NCBI RefSeq assembly: GCF_000346615.1
Contig: NZ_ANNU01000052.1
Location: 1 to 59,172, forward strand
Direction of reading: 5' to 3'
DNA from: Nafulsella turpanensis ZLM-10
GTDB lineage: Bacteria; Bacteroidota; Bacteroidia; Cytophagales; Cyclobacteriaceae
DNA: 59,172 nucleotides
Positions within the stretch are counted from its first letter, which is position 1. Each line of letters begins with the position of its first letter. The notes below the pieces were generated by a model. The model searched no databases. It had not been told where the DNA came from and saw only the letters and a program-made list of their open reading frames with translations. Below, piece by piece: positions 1-9,336 of the stretch. The position numbers and the translations under genes were made by a program.

Positions 1-27
1 ATGAATTGTTACCACTAAAAATAAAAA

Positions 28-52
28 GGTCGGAAGAAAAAATCTTCCGACC
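28..52 (-). terminator. Rho-independent terminator, leftward
   Basis: A perfect 10-bp stem (GGTCGGAAGA / TCTTCCGACC) with a 5-base A loop. On the minus strand it is followed by TTTTTATTTTT, so it would stop leftward transcription. It lies about 600 bp past the S41 peptidase stop codon, so it may serve that transcript or a gene outside the window. Confidence 0.75.
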
Positions 53-636
53 ACTCCTGGTAGCTTTGCCTGGTCTTTTTTGATACATCTTATATGGGAC
101 TTCTTTGGGATGGAAAAAAGTCGGTACACTTCAAATTGGAACTTGCCAAGATTTAATCATTTTAAGCCTTTTTCAAAATGGACAAACTTTATTCTTTCAC
201 TACAAAGTGTAGCTTGTGGAAACGGTTCGGACAAAATAATATTTGTGAATAAGGGATGAAGTAGCCTAGGGAGTGTTTTTGAGAGGAATTTATAGCTGCT
301 CTCTGGGTAATAAAGAGGATATACTTTCGTGCCTTAGGATGTAATTTTAGATTTTAAAATAAATGGTTTTTCGGTTTGTGGAAATTGAATGAGAGCAATA
401 AGTCAAAACTTAACCTGAGAGCATGTTTAAATTTTGAGAAAGGTATAAAAAAGGCGTAAGCGTCCCATTCCATAGAAAGTGGGAGGCTAAAACTACCTTT
501 CCGCCAATAAAGCCGATAAGCTGATATGCCTGGCTCCTGTGGAATCTTACAGAAGCTTTCCTCTTTGGTTATTCTTGATAAAGCAAGGGGTAGACGGGTT
601 TAATTTCCATGCCACTAAAGATAAAAGAATTTTACA
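53..636. other. Intergenic region, no gene recognised
   Basis: About 580 bases without a convincing reading frame. The only structured item is the 23-bp motif at 212-234, listed separately. A short frame crossing position 539 mostly overlaps the end of the S41 peptidase gene and is not credible. Confidence 0.6.
212..234 (+). repeat. 23-bp repeat, left copy (inverted partner at 28232)
   Basis: The motif begins GCTTGTGGAAACGGTT and ends CGGACAA. Its reverse complement recurs at 28232-28254 with one mismatch (A/T at the ninth base). The two copies lie about 28 kb apart, near the two ends of the accessory region. No transposase lies directly beside either copy, so the nature of the motif is unknown. 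Confidence 0.7.
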
Positions 637-1959
637 TTATTCTATTCTTATGACTTCTTCCGTCCTGCCGTCCTGGTACAGCAGGAGTAGCTTCCAAATA
701 CTTCCGTCTTCATTCTTGATGCCTTTTACCCTGAGGTAATCCAGATCTTGGATGCTGAAAGTATCTTTTGTCAGCGGGGTCATTTTCTTTTTCGGGTAAT
801 TGTATTCTTGGAAGTACAATCCATCTTCATAAAGCAGGAGCTTTCTGTCTCCGTACCTTCCTGCAAAGGGGGTTAACTCTTCATGGCTCAACTGAATCGG
901 ATGGAGTTCTGCCTCCACTATATTTAGCTCCCAGCTTAATTCCGCTCTTTCCATTGAAGAGGAACTGGAATCCCGTAATTTGGCTAGAGCAAGGTATCGG
1001 GCCTTCAGCAGTGCCTTGTCTGCCTCTGAGGGTATATCCGGCATGACGCCTCTGCCCTCCCAATTCGTTTTCGTTACTGCATTGATGGCTCTTGCCACCG
1101 GTACATTAAGGACGAGATCATCATTGACTGCGAAGGACTGGGTAGGGTGGGCGCCTCCTCCTGTTACTTCCCCTACGATAGTGGCCCTCTTTTGCGTCTG
1201 AAGATTATAGGTGAGTTCCTCCGCTGCCGAAAAAGTAAAGCCACTGGTGAGCACATACAGCTCCACTTCCGGCATCCGGGGACCCTCTACTGTTTTTAAA
1301 GTATAATAATCTTTGGTGGTATTGGTGGGGCGATCGTACAGGCTGTTGTAATGAATGGGTTTTTCCTTGAAGAAATAGCTCATGATTAACTGCACCATTT
1401 CAGGATGTCCTCCTCCGTTCTTTCTCAAATCAATAATAAGGGCATCGGCATTGCGAACAAAACCCATGGCAGATGCTACTGTCTGGCGGGCTTCCTTTTC
1501 TGGTGGGGCAAACTGCCTGAAATCTATATACCCAATATTACCTGGCAGGTGCTCCACCTTTACAAATCCAAAGTTCAACCTCTCCGCCATTCGGATCTGC
1601 TCCTGTTGAAAAGCAGAATCCTGTTTTTGAGATTCCCATTGACGGATGAAAGCTACCTGCCTGGGATTGTAGTGAAGGCCCAAATGTAGGTCGCGGTGTG
1701 TTCTTTGCAGATCTCTGTGCAGGGCCTGGGCAAACTCCTGATAAGTAGACTGTTGCTGGTAAGCATCTTTCTTATTCTGCTTCCGTAGGAATGTTGCCAT
1801 TTCCCTGGCCTTGTCCGGAAATACATAGTTTTTAATAAGGAGTGCGCTTACATTTTTTATTATTTCATCCTTTTCTGCCTCAGAAAGGGAGGCTTTTTCC
1901 TGTGCCAGAACGGGCAGGCTCATTACAAAAATAAAAAGTAGACCAATCATTTTTTTCAT
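637..1959 (-). CDS. Secreted S41-family (C-terminal processing-like) serine peptidase
   Basis: The protein is predicted to be exported, with an N-terminal signal peptide (MKKMIGLLFIFVMSLPVLAQ). It has the S41/tail-specific protease fold related to interphotoreceptor retinoid-binding proteins. The stretch LIIDLRKNGGGHPEMV and the nucleophile motif TSGFTFSAAEE (Ser in FSAA) are typical of the family. There is no obvious PDZ domain. The last ~100 residues form a separate C-terminal part of unknown role. A start 24 bases upstream is possible, but the ATG at 1959 places the signal peptide at the N-terminus and is preferred. The gene stands alone on the minus strand, facing away from the sensor kinase at 2979. 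The physiological substrate cannot be inferred. Confidence 0.85.
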   Translation of the reverse strand: MKKMIGLLFIFVMSLPVLAQEKASLSEAEKDEIIKNVSALLIKNYVFPDKAREMATFLRKQNKKDAYQQQSTYQEFAQALHRDLQRTHRDLHLGLHYNPRQVAFIRQWESQKQDSAFQQEQIRMAERLNFGFVKVEHLPGNIGYIDFRQFAPPEKEARQTVASAMGFVRNADALIIDLRKNGGGHPEMVQLIMSYFFKEKPIHYNSLYDRPTNTTKDYYTLKTVEGPRMPEVELYVLTSGFTFSAAEELTYNLQTQKRATIVGEVTGGGAHPTQSFAVNDDLVLNVPVARAINAVTKTNWEGRGVMPDIPSEADKALLKARYLALAKLRDSSSSSMERAELSWELNIVEAELHPIQLSHEELTPFAGRYGDRKLLLYEDGLYFQEYNYPKKKMTPLTKDTFSIQDLDYLRVKGIKNEDGSIWKLLLLYQDGRTEEVIRIE

Positions 1960-1983
1960 AGTCGAAAGGGAATTGGTGAACAA

Positions 1984-2978
1984 TCATTTCTTATTAAACA
2001 GTAGGCAGGGAAAAGGATCCACCTTGCGGAGGGGAAAAGTAGGAAACTGCTTGTCCTTTTTTCCTGCAGCTAAGTAGTTTTGGTAGAGTGAAATAAATTA
2101 AGTTATAACTTACTAAAGTTATTTATAATTATGGTAAAAAAGAAGAGGCGATGACAGAAATCTTGAGGAAAGAGAGATGTTTGCTTCAATAGGTTTATTG
2201 CTTTTTATCCATTTTATTGGTGTGAAGAGCCCGAGGGAAGATTTGCTATTGTGTCAGAAAAATGAAGGCAAAAAGATTCATTACCCATTTTAATAAACTT
2301 TTATTAATACTGAAGTTGCCTTAAATTATGGTTCCTTACCACTTTTGATGACTGTTTATCTATTTTAGCAGTACCTTTTAAAAACATTGATTGAAATACG
2401 TAAGTAGTTACTTATAGTTTTTTGCTTTAAATTTCCTGACCCCATTGCTGGTATTGGGTGGCGTATCACACCGATCCTCCCGATTATGGGTTTCTTTACC
2501 CGCTATTCGGCAGCGTTCCAAGGGCTCATGGCTCATCATGATTGGAGTGACTGCAGTTGCCCATTCTACATTAATTAATGGGCTGGTATGCGGAACCGCG
2601 AAGAGGGCATTAAATACCATTTTCTGGTAATAGGAGTGGAGGTGAGATTGGCGGTGGTAGATAATGAAAAATGGCGGCCCGGCCACTGCCTTTCAACAAG
2701 GAAGGCTAAGCTGCCGGAGTATCAAAGGCGCAGGTGTATCCTTCAGATGGAAGGTTCCCGATCAACTGCCTTTCTTCACTTTGCTCACTTGCTTTATTAC
2801 CCGGTTCAGCCCCGGTTTTTCCCGTTTCAGCAGGAAACCTTTATTCATGATTTTTTCCTTGTGTACATTTAGGATAATAAATGCTTAGGGCAGCTGAAAA
2901 GCAGGATAAGTTTGGCAGCGGTGAAAGGAGCTGCCACCTGCAATGGCATTAGATAATACTACCAAAGGGTGAGCTTAT
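1984..2978. other. Intergenic region with a diverged repeat copy
   Basis: About 1 kb without a convincing gene. The first 450 bases are AT-rich with nothing recognised. Positions 2451-2717 carry the first copy of a ~250-bp repeat described separately. Short frames over the repeat disagree between the two copies and do not look coding. Confidence 0.55.
2451..2717 (+). repeat. Dispersed ~250-bp intergenic repeat, copy A
   Basis: This stretch aligns colinearly with 27921-28170 in the same orientation. The best block is 2583-2606 against 28035-28058, with 22 of 24 bases identical (CTGGTATGC, then GA, then CCGCGAAGAGG). Shorter matching blocks occur on both sides, such as TAATAGGA and the TTTCTTTACC/TTTGTTTACC area. 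Both copies lie in intergenic DNA. An indel of about 17 bases shifts the reading frame between copies, so an intact shared protein is unlikely. Confidence 0.6.
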
Positions 2979-4052
2979 ATGGAAACGACTACTAATTATG
3001 AAGTTGAAAGAGTCTGGCGGTGGCTTAAGTGGGCATATGCCATTAGCGTAAGTGTATTTATTTACATTCTGCAAATATTGATGAGCCTACATGGAGAACC
3101 TGTGGAGCTGCCTCTGTGGGGTTACATCCTGATATTCATTTCATTGCTCCTGCTCTGGACTCTCTGTGAATGGATTCATCATAAGCTGCATGTAGCTAAA
3201 GCAAAAGCAAGTATAAAACTGGTATTGCTGCAGGTAGTGCTTAGCCTTGCCGGTAGCCTGTTGGTGTATTTGTTAGTCTACCTTTTAGTCAGGCAGGGGG
3301 GAAAGCCTATTGAAGGAGCCCGTGAGCTACTGGAAGGGGAGGTTGTAATAGTACTGTTAAGTATTTGGATGATTTTCTCCTGTCTCACGATAATTTTTCT
3401 TTTGGGAAGTTACCTGATTATTCACTGGAAGCAATCAGCTGTAGAAAGCCAGCAGTTGAAGAAGGAAACCGCCCTGGCCACCTATAATGCACTTAAGAGC
3501 CAGATAAACCCGCATTTTATCTTTAACAGCCTTAATACCCTGCACGCTCTTATCCATGAAGACCCAAAGGGAGCTGCCCAATTCCTGGAGCAATTAAGTG
3601 AAATATTACGGTATACTCTACAGAACCGGAATAGCGAGGTGGTGCCTGCCAGGGAGGAGCTTGCTGTTACCGAGGCATACCTGCAGCTCTTTAAGGCAAG
3701 ATTCGGAAAATTGTTCAGCTATACCATAGAGAACAATGGTCAAATAGATGATTTCCAGATCGTAAGTCTCACCTTACCTACACTTTTAGAGAATGTTTTC
3801 AAACATAATGTGCTCTCCGGGGAGGCGCCTCTTCTGATTAAGATTAGAAGGGAGAATGGTTACCTCATCGTTGAAAATACAAAGGGCGCTGCTAAAGAGG
3901 CAGGGCATTCCCTCGGAGTTGGTCTGAGCAACATCAGGGAGCGCTATGGTTTATTAGGAAGTGAGCCTGTGGTGGTTGAAGATACCGCCAGCTTATTTCG
4001 TGTGAAAATACCGCTACTTCACATCATGACTTATGAAGATTCTAATTATTGA
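2979..4052 (+). CDS. LytS-type sensor histidine kinase (pair 1)
   Basis: Membrane sensor kinase of the LytS/YehU (His_kinase, PF06580) class, likely phosphorylating the regulator encoded next to it. Four hydrophobic segments (about residues 18-35, 47-63, 81-104, 122-147) lead into a linker and the motif SQINPHFIFNSLNTL, where His179 is the expected phosphoacceptor. The ATP-binding part shows LLENVFKHN (N box) and GVGLSNIRERYGLLG (G box). No extracytoplasmic sensor domain is present, so the signal is probably sensed in or near the membrane. The stop codon lies 20 bases inside the following regulator gene, indicating translational coupling. The length of 357 residues is usual for the Bacteroidota members. 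Confidence 0.9.
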   Translation: METTTNYEVERVWRWLKWAYAISVSVFIYILQILMSLHGEPVELPLWGYILIFISLLLLWTLCEWIHHKLHVAKAKASIKLVLLQVVLSLAGSLLVYLLVYLLVRQGGKPIEGARELLEGEVVIVLLSIWMIFSCLTIIFLLGSYLIIHWKQSAVESQQLKKETALATYNALKSQINPHFIFNSLNTLHALIHEDPKGAAQFLEQLSEILRYTLQNRNSEVVPAREELAVTEAYLQLFKARFGKLFSYTIENNGQIDDFQIVSLTLPTLLENVFKHNVLSGEAPLLIKIRRENGYLIVENTKGAAKEAGHSLGVGLSNIRERYGLLGSEPVVVEDTASLFRVKIPLLHIMTYEDSNY

Positions 4053-4794
4053 GGATGAGTCAGCTGCTGTAACTAATCTCCTGCGATTACTGCAGCGGCA
4101 CCTACCAGAGGCAGAAGTGGTAGGTACATTGGAAAGTGTGGCAGGGGCTGTTAAATGGTTCAGGTCAAATCCGCAACCGGATTTAGTACTGATGGATATT
4201 GAGCTGACAGATGGCAGGAGCTTTGAAATATTACAGCAGGTGCAGGTAGAGGCCGATGTTATCTTTACCACAGCCTACGATGAGTATGTGCTTAATGCTT
4301 TTGATTTTAACAGTGTGGATTATCTGTTGAAACCGATTCGTGAGGAAAAGTTTGCCCAGGCTGTTTTAAAATTCAGGCAGCGGCACATCAGGCAGCTTTC
4401 TTTTGAAAAGTTAGCCCATATCCTAAAAGGTGCTGAGGCTGCGGATTCACCTTATAAGAAACGCTTTTTAGTAAAAAAGGGAAACAAACTGCTGAGCATT
4501 AAGCAGGAGCAAATATCCTACTTCTACCGTGATGAATACGTGTTTCTGGTAACGAGGAAGGGAGCAAAGTTTCCGGTTAATCAAAGTCTGGAAGAACTGG
4601 AGACCATAGTAGATCCGGCTGCTTTCTTCAGGCTGAACAGAAAATATGTGGCGCACATAGAAGCCATCTCAGACGTGGAAAGCTACGATAAGTCTCGTTT
4701 GCGTATTGAGCTTCGCCCGTCTAATAATGAATCCATCATTATCAGCCAGGAAAAGAGCCGCCTTTTAAAAATATGGATGGAGAATGCTTCCTGA
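4033..4794 (+). CDS. LytTR-family response regulator (pair 1)
   Basis: Two-domain DNA-binding regulator. The receiver domain (about 1-120) has the acidic pocket IIEDE, the phosphoacceptor Asp55 in LMDIELTDG, the switch Thr in FTTAYDEY and the conserved Lys in YLLKPI. The LytTR domain (about 145-250) shows FLVKKGNKLLSIKQEQISYFY and FFRLNRKYVAHIEAI. It overlaps the upstream kinase gene by 20 bases, so the two form a cognate pair. Targets are not known; the serine hydrolase and ABC exporter genes downstream in the same direction are the obvious candidates (inference). Confidence 0.92.
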   Translation: MKILIIEDESAAVTNLLRLLQRHLPEAEVVGTLESVAGAVKWFRSNPQPDLVLMDIELTDGRSFEILQQVQVEADVIFTTAYDEYVLNAFDFNSVDYLLKPIREEKFAQAVLKFRQRHIRQLSFEKLAHILKGAEAADSPYKKRFLVKKGNKLLSIKQEQISYFYRDEYVFLVTRKGAKFPVNQSLEELETIVDPAAFFRLNRKYVAHIEAISDVESYDKSRLRIELRPSNNESIIISQEKSRLLKIWMENAS

Positions 4795-4878
4795 GTCTCC
4801 TGGTAATGGGAGATTCGGTTTTTAAACAACGGAATGCGATTCATTCCCGGGCAAATATAAAATCGTAAAACAAATATC

Positions 4879-6327
4879 ATGAAAAATTTTACCCGAATAA
4901 CGGCCTGCGTAAAGCAGGCATGCGCCAGTGCTTTGCCTATTCTCGGCATACTCACTGTGATAAGCTGTGCCCCTAAAGGATATCTATCAGATACCTCATC
5001 TCCGAATATCGATTTAAAAAGAATAGAGTCAGTTGCAGATTCCCTGGCTTACGCGCATCTGGCTGAGAATTTTATGCCGGGCATGACAGTGGCCGTAGCC
5101 CGGAACGGAGAGGTTGTTTTCTCCAGAGGGTATGGCAAGGCCGATGTGGAAATGGGAGTGGCCGCCGGCACAGAAACCGTCTATCCGATTGCTTCTATCT
5201 CCAAACAATTCACAGCAGCCACTATTATGCGGCTGGTGGAGAAGGGAAAGATTTCTCTGGAGGATTCGATAACCAAGTTTCTGCCCAACTATCCTGTGCA
5301 GGGTCATCATGTAACAGTACACCACCTGCTCAATCATACATCCGGCATTAAGAGTTATACGGATTTGGGTGAGGAAGCTCAGCAGAAGCTCAGGCAGGGC
5401 CTTTCTTATGAAGAAATGCTTGAGTTGTTTGCCAAAGAGCCTTTCGACTTTAAGCCCGGTGAGCATTTCCGGTATAACAACAGCGGGTATTATCTTTTAG
5501 GGCAAATCATCGGCAAGGTTACGGGGATTCCTTACGAAGCGTATGTAGAAGAGGAGTTGTTACAACCATTAGGACTTCACCACACGCTGTTTGGAAGTCC
5601 GGAGCGTATCATTCCTAAGCGGGCAAAAGGCTACAAATATGAAAGGAGCATAGACGGGAAACTCCTAAATGCATTTCCTCCCCATTTAAAGAATAATGCT
5701 GCGGGTGGATTATACTCCACCGCTGGGGATTTAGTCCGCTGGACCCACCTGCTGCACAGCGGAAAGGTGGTTTCCCCGGAGTCGCTGCAAAAAATGACCA
5801 CGCCGACTGCACTTTCCTCAGGCGGAACCAGGACCTACGGCTATGGACTGGACCTGGCGCAGCTTGGCGACCATCCAAAAGTGGTCCATGTTGGAGACAT
5901 CGATGGCTTCAATTCTTCTCTTGCCTTCTATCCTGAAGATAGTCTTACAGTGGTAGTGCTGGCAAATTCTGACGATACGCAACATCAGGAAATCGAAGAG
6001 TTTCTGGCGCGAGCGGCTTTGGGGATGGAATTGCCCCAGGTGCCTGACCTGCCGGTAACCGCAGAGGACATGGCCCGGTACGAAGGAACCTATTTGCTTG
6101 AAATGGGAAAGAGAACTGCTGAGCTGCAGGTATTGAATGTTAATGGTAAGCTGAAAGTACAACTCGGTGGAGGAAAAGCTTTCCGTCTCCGCTCCCAGGG
6201 GAATCATGCCTTTATTCCCGTCATAGATGATGAAATCCGGCTGGTTTTTATGGTGAAAGATAAGCGTGCGGAAGGTGTTGTTGTCCACCAGGGCGAGCGG
6301 GTATCATACGGTAAAAAGAAGCTTTAG
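4879..6327 (+). CDS. Serine hydrolase of the class C beta-lactamase/PBP4* fold, putative lipoprotein
   Basis: Penicillin-recognising-fold hydrolase, probably acting on a D-amino-acid peptide or ester in the periplasm. The N-terminus has a hydrophobic segment ending in VISC (Cys30), consistent with a lipoprotein signal. The catalytic tetrad SISK (Ser106 and Lys109) is clear. RYNNSGYYLLG supplies the Tyr-x-Asn motif, HTSGIKSY is a family block, and HVGDIDGFNS supplies the late His-x-Gly motif. A C-terminal lipocalin-like beta region follows from about residue 390. The family includes esterases, D-aminopeptidases and beta-lactamases, so no specific substrate or resistance role can be assigned. 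It lies 84 bases after the LytTR regulator in the same direction. Confidence 0.88.
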   Translation: MKNFTRITACVKQACASALPILGILTVISCAPKGYLSDTSSPNIDLKRIESVADSLAYAHLAENFMPGMTVAVARNGEVVFSRGYGKADVEMGVAAGTETVYPIASISKQFTAATIMRLVEKGKISLEDSITKFLPNYPVQGHHVTVHHLLNHTSGIKSYTDLGEEAQQKLRQGLSYEEMLELFAKEPFDFKPGEHFRYNNSGYYLLGQIIGKVTGIPYEAYVEEELLQPLGLHHTLFGSPERIIPKRAKGYKYERSIDGKLLNAFPPHLKNNAAGGLYSTAGDLVRWTHLLHSGKVVSPESLQKMTTPTALSSGGTRTYGYGLDLAQLGDHPKVVHVGDIDGFNSSLAFYPEDSLTVVVLANSDDTQHQEIEEFLARAALGMELPQVPDLPVTAEDMARYEGTYLLEMGKRTAELQVLNVNGKLKVQLGGGKAFRLRSQGNHAFIPVIDDEIRLVFMVKDKRAEGVVVHQGERVSYGKKKL

Positions 6328-6475
6328 GCGTGAGTCTGCCCGGTTTTAAGCCGGACATTCCCTTTTTTTCAAAGCAAGAATTTTAATGTGGCCCTTGAGA
6401 AGGTTCAGCCAGTGACGTATAACGGAAGTGGGGGAATCATTCAGGCCCAACGGAAATTATCAGAAGCCCCCAGCC

Positions 6476-7393
6476 ATGAGTAATACAGCTGTAATTAGAA
6501 CATCCGGACTCCACTACCACTACTCTTCTAAAGAGGCATCAATCTTAGTGGACATCAACCTGCAGGTTGAACGGGGCAGTGTATATGGCTTTCTGGGGCC
6601 AAACGGTTCCGGGAAAACAACTACCCTGAGCTTACTGCTGGGTTTACTGAAGAAGCAGAAGGGCAGCATTGAAATCTTTGGGCAGGAGCTTCAGGCAAAC
6701 AGAATCGACATTCTGAAAAGAATAGGTTCTTTGGTTGAAAGCCCATCGCTTTACAATCACCTAACCGCCAGAGAAAACCTGCAGGTGTACCGTTCTATTT
6801 ATGGAGCGCCGAAAAAACGAGTGGAGGAAGTATTGCAGCTGGTGGGACTGGCGAATACGGGCACGAAAAAGTATGGAAATTTCTCCCTTGGTATGAAGCA
6901 ACGACTGGCGATTGCACTGGCCCTATTGCCACGCCCTGAGTTGCTTATTCTCGATGAACCCACCAACGGACTTGACCCAAACGGAATTGTAGAGCTGCGT
7001 GAACTGATTTATAGGCTGAATAAGGAAGAAAACATTACGATGCTTATCTCCAGCCATCTCCTTTCAGAGGTGGAAAAGATGGTCAGCCATGTGGGGATTA
7101 TCTTTCAGGGAAGGATGTTGTTCCAGGGTTCCCTAAAGGAGCTTCATCATGTTCAGAAACAACAATCGCTGATTACCATCCATACATCAGATAATGGAGC
7201 TGCTATGAAGGTTCTGCAGGACTATGAGCCTGAGAGAAATTTGGATGAACTATCAGTTTCCTGTAATAGCCTCCAGGATATAGCCCTTATCAACAGATTA
7301 TTAGTTGAAAACGGCATTGATGTATACCTGTTGCAGCCCTGGAAAAAAAGCCTTGAACAACTTTTTATGGACTTTACCACTACTGATTTATGA
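6476..7393 (+). CDS. ABC transporter ATP-binding protein, BcrA/lantibiotic-immunity type
   Basis: Nucleotide-binding subunit of an ABC-2 type exporter. Walker A is GPNGSGKTTT, the signature region is FSLGMKQRLAIALALL, and Walker B is LLILDEPTNGLDP. The sequence resembles ATPases of bacitracin and lantibiotic self-protection exporters (BcrA, NisF). The reading frame extends 48 bases further upstream to a GTG, but the ATG at 6476 gives the normal N-terminus (MSNTAVIRTSGLHYHY) and is chosen. The stop overlaps the permease start (ATGA at 7390-7393), so the two are co-translated. Placement between two LytS/LytTR pairs suggests envelope-stress or peptide-antibiotic response, by inference only. Confidence 0.9.
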   Translation: MSNTAVIRTSGLHYHYSSKEASILVDINLQVERGSVYGFLGPNGSGKTTTLSLLLGLLKKQKGSIEIFGQELQANRIDILKRIGSLVESPSLYNHLTARENLQVYRSIYGAPKKRVEEVLQLVGLANTGTKKYGNFSLGMKQRLAIALALLPRPELLILDEPTNGLDPNGIVELRELIYRLNKEENITMLISSHLLSEVEKMVSHVGIIFQGRMLFQGSLKELHHVQKQQSLITIHTSDNGAAMKVLQDYEPERNLDELSVSCNSLQDIALINRLLVENGIDVYLLQPWKKSLEQLFMDFTTTDL

Positions 7394-8160
7394 GCTTTAT
7401 TTTGTCATTACAGTCGGAAATATTAAAGACCAAACGAACCGTGCTTTGGTACCTGACAATATGTGCTGCTGCAGTTGTTCCATTAATAATGATAACTGAT
7501 ACAGTTATTTCACCTGAAGCAACAAATGCATTTAAGATGGACCCTTGGAATCTCTATTTTAAAGCAGGAATGGACTATGCAAGCACCTTGGTTTTGCCTG
7601 TATATGTTATTCTAATTTGCACCCTGCTTCCCCAAATAGAGTATAAGAACAACACATGGAAGCAACTTTTAGCCTCCCCTCAGTCTTTAAGGAACGTGTT
7701 CTTCTCCAAGCTTTTTCTTATACAGTTATTGATTATTCTATTTTTTTTTACCCTCAGTTTTTTGATGGCTTTTTCAGCTCTTTTGGTAAATGTACTTGTT
7801 CCGGATTTTAATTTACTTCAATACAGCATTGACTGGGAAAAATGGTTTATTTTAAATTTGCAGGCCTACTTTTCTATCCTCGGTATAAGTGCATTTCAAT
7901 TTTGGCTAGGCTTAAGGTCCAGGAGTTTTATAATTCCCGTAGCTGTAGGCATTGGCCTGATTATGCTGGCAGCAGTTCTGCATTTTGAAATTAAGTGGGA
8001 AAATGTAGATATGTTTCCTTTTGCTTTTCCCATTCTTATAATCATGTCAAAGTACCAGTCTGTTTTGCCTCTTATTCTTTGGAGTTCCCTGGCTTATGCT
8101 GCTTTCTTTCTTGGACTTGCTTTCCTTGATTTCAGGCTGAGAAAGATAAAAGTGGGATAA
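7390..8160 (+). CDS. ABC-2 type permease (lantibiotic-immunity-like)
   Basis: Integral membrane partner of the preceding ATPase, with about six hydrophobic segments over 256 residues. The N-terminus (MSFILSLQSEILKTKRTVLWYL) and the loop EYKNNTWKQLLASP match the general pattern of ABC2_membrane_4 permeases found in peptide-antibiotic immunity exporters. There is no fused peptidase or long soluble domain, unlike the second permease at 11593. The start codon overlaps the ATPase stop. The substrate is unknown. Confidence 0.85.
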   Translation: MSFILSLQSEILKTKRTVLWYLTICAAAVVPLIMITDTVISPEATNAFKMDPWNLYFKAGMDYASTLVLPVYVILICTLLPQIEYKNNTWKQLLASPQSLRNVFFSKLFLIQLLIILFFFTLSFLMAFSALLVNVLVPDFNLLQYSIDWEKWFILNLQAYFSILGISAFQFWLGLRSRSFIIPVAVGIGLIMLAAVLHFEIKWENVDMFPFAFPILIIMSKYQSVLPLILWSSLAYAAFFLGLAFLDFRLRKIKVG

Positions 8161-8302
8161 TGGACTTTTGATAATGATGGTGCGACATTATTCTTGACAG
8201 GATTGCTATAGTGCATGATGGATGCTGTAGAGCTAAAAGTAGCTACCAAAAAAAATATTATATTGGCCTTATATTATGTTCAGTTTTTAATACCATCATC
8301 AA

Positions 8303-8551
8303 ATGAAGTTCCAACTCTTAAATCCTTCTTCTGCCTTATCATTGGCCATTATTTTTCCAATGCTGTTCCTCCTGCACCCTTTGTCTTCCTTTTCCCAGGG
8401 AAGAACTTCTGAGGGAGTTGTGATAGATAGCTCAGAAGTAGGGAATGTTACTACTCACCCTGTTTACAAAGTAAAATCTAAATCTAACGATCATTATGAG
8501 GTAAGTTTCCTGATATCCGTCATACGACCCGCAGGATTCTTACGCAGGTAG
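8303..8551 (+). pseudogene. Orphan signal-peptide fragment upstream of truncated kinase
   Basis: An 82-residue frame begins with a plausible signal sequence (LSLAIIFPMLFLLHPLSSFSQG) and continues for about 45 residues of unrecognised sequence. From about position 8500 the neighbouring frame instead reads like the N-terminal part of a LytS kinase. The simplest reading is the start of one gene joined to the remains of another by deletion. It may not be expressed. Confidence 0.3.
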
Positions 8552-8592
8552 GCCTATCCCTGTAATATACGGTAGGCGTTAACTTTCTGCTA

Positions 8593-9327
8593 ATGCTGAT
8601 AATGTATGCATTATCGATAGTCCCTTATCAGGTGGACTTTCACCTGAGTGCTCTTTACATGGGCTTGATCATTACAGCCATTATCTCGTCGATATATGAA
8701 ACCGTTTTTTATTTTCAGCTCTGGAAAGAAACGCTCCTGGAAAGTGAGCGACTGAAGAAGACAGAGGCTGTTTTGCAGTTTGAAAGTCTGAAAAATCAGG
8801 TTAATCCGCATTTTCTTTTTAATAGCCTGAACACCCTCTCTGCCCTTATCCGGCTTGATCCGGATAAGGCAGAGCTTTTCGTTAAGGAATTCTCCCGGAT
8901 TTATCGCTATGTGCTGGAGGTGAAAGATAAAGCATTTGTACCACTGGAAGAGGAAATAGACTTTGTCCTGTCCTATGTTTTTCTTCAAAAAATAAGATTT
9001 GACAATCAGTTAATCTTCAACAGTAAGCTCCCTCCTGAGGTGGGTTTATATTTTATTCCTCCACTTATTCTCCAGAATCTGGTGGAAAACTGCATTAAAC
9101 ATACTACCATCAGTGAAAAGTATCCTCTACGTATAGAGTTGACCGTACAGGACGGAATTTTGACGGTAAGAAATGCTCTGCGGGAAAAAATCCACACCAC
9201 CAACTCTACCCGAACCGGACTCAGCAATATAACCCAAAGGTTGAGGTTGCTCAATGAGCAGGAGCCGCGCTTCTACAAAAAGGATGGTTACTTTTACGCT
9301 GAAATTCCACTCACCGAAGCTGAATAA
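8593..9327 (+). CDS. LytS-type sensor histidine kinase, N-terminally truncated (pair 2)
   Basis: The catalytic half is intact: NQVNPHFLFNSLNTLSAL has the phosphoacceptor His73, and NLVENCIKH and TGLSNITQRLRLL give the N and G boxes. At 244 residues it is about 100 residues shorter than its neighbours and keeps only one or two membrane segments. In the same frame upstream (8500-8592) the translation still looks like kinase sequence (DIRHTTRRILTQVGLSL, stop, YTVGVNFLLML), but an in-frame TAA at 8563-8565 interrupts it. The ATG at 8593 could still yield a protein, but membrane sensing may be impaired. It is followed after 9 bases by its regulator gene. Confidence 0.8.
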   Translation: MLIMYALSIVPYQVDFHLSALYMGLIITAIISSIYETVFYFQLWKETLLESERLKKTEAVLQFESLKNQVNPHFLFNSLNTLSALIRLDPDKAELFVKEFSRIYRYVLEVKDKAFVPLEEEIDFVLSYVFLQKIRFDNQLIFNSKLPPEVGLYFIPPLILQNLVENCIKHTTISEKYPLRIELTVQDGILTVRNALREKIHTTNSTRTGLSNITQRLRLLNEQEPRFYKKDGYFYAEIPLTEAE

Positions 9328-9336
9328 TCCCTGATT

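Noticed and set aside
2408-2686. Minus-strand frame of 92 codons over repeat copy A
   Set aside because: Repeat copy B does not preserve the frame, so coding is unlikely.
5818-6288. Minus-strand frame of 156 codons within the serine hydrolase gene
   Set aside because: It is fully antisense to a gene with clear catalytic motifs.
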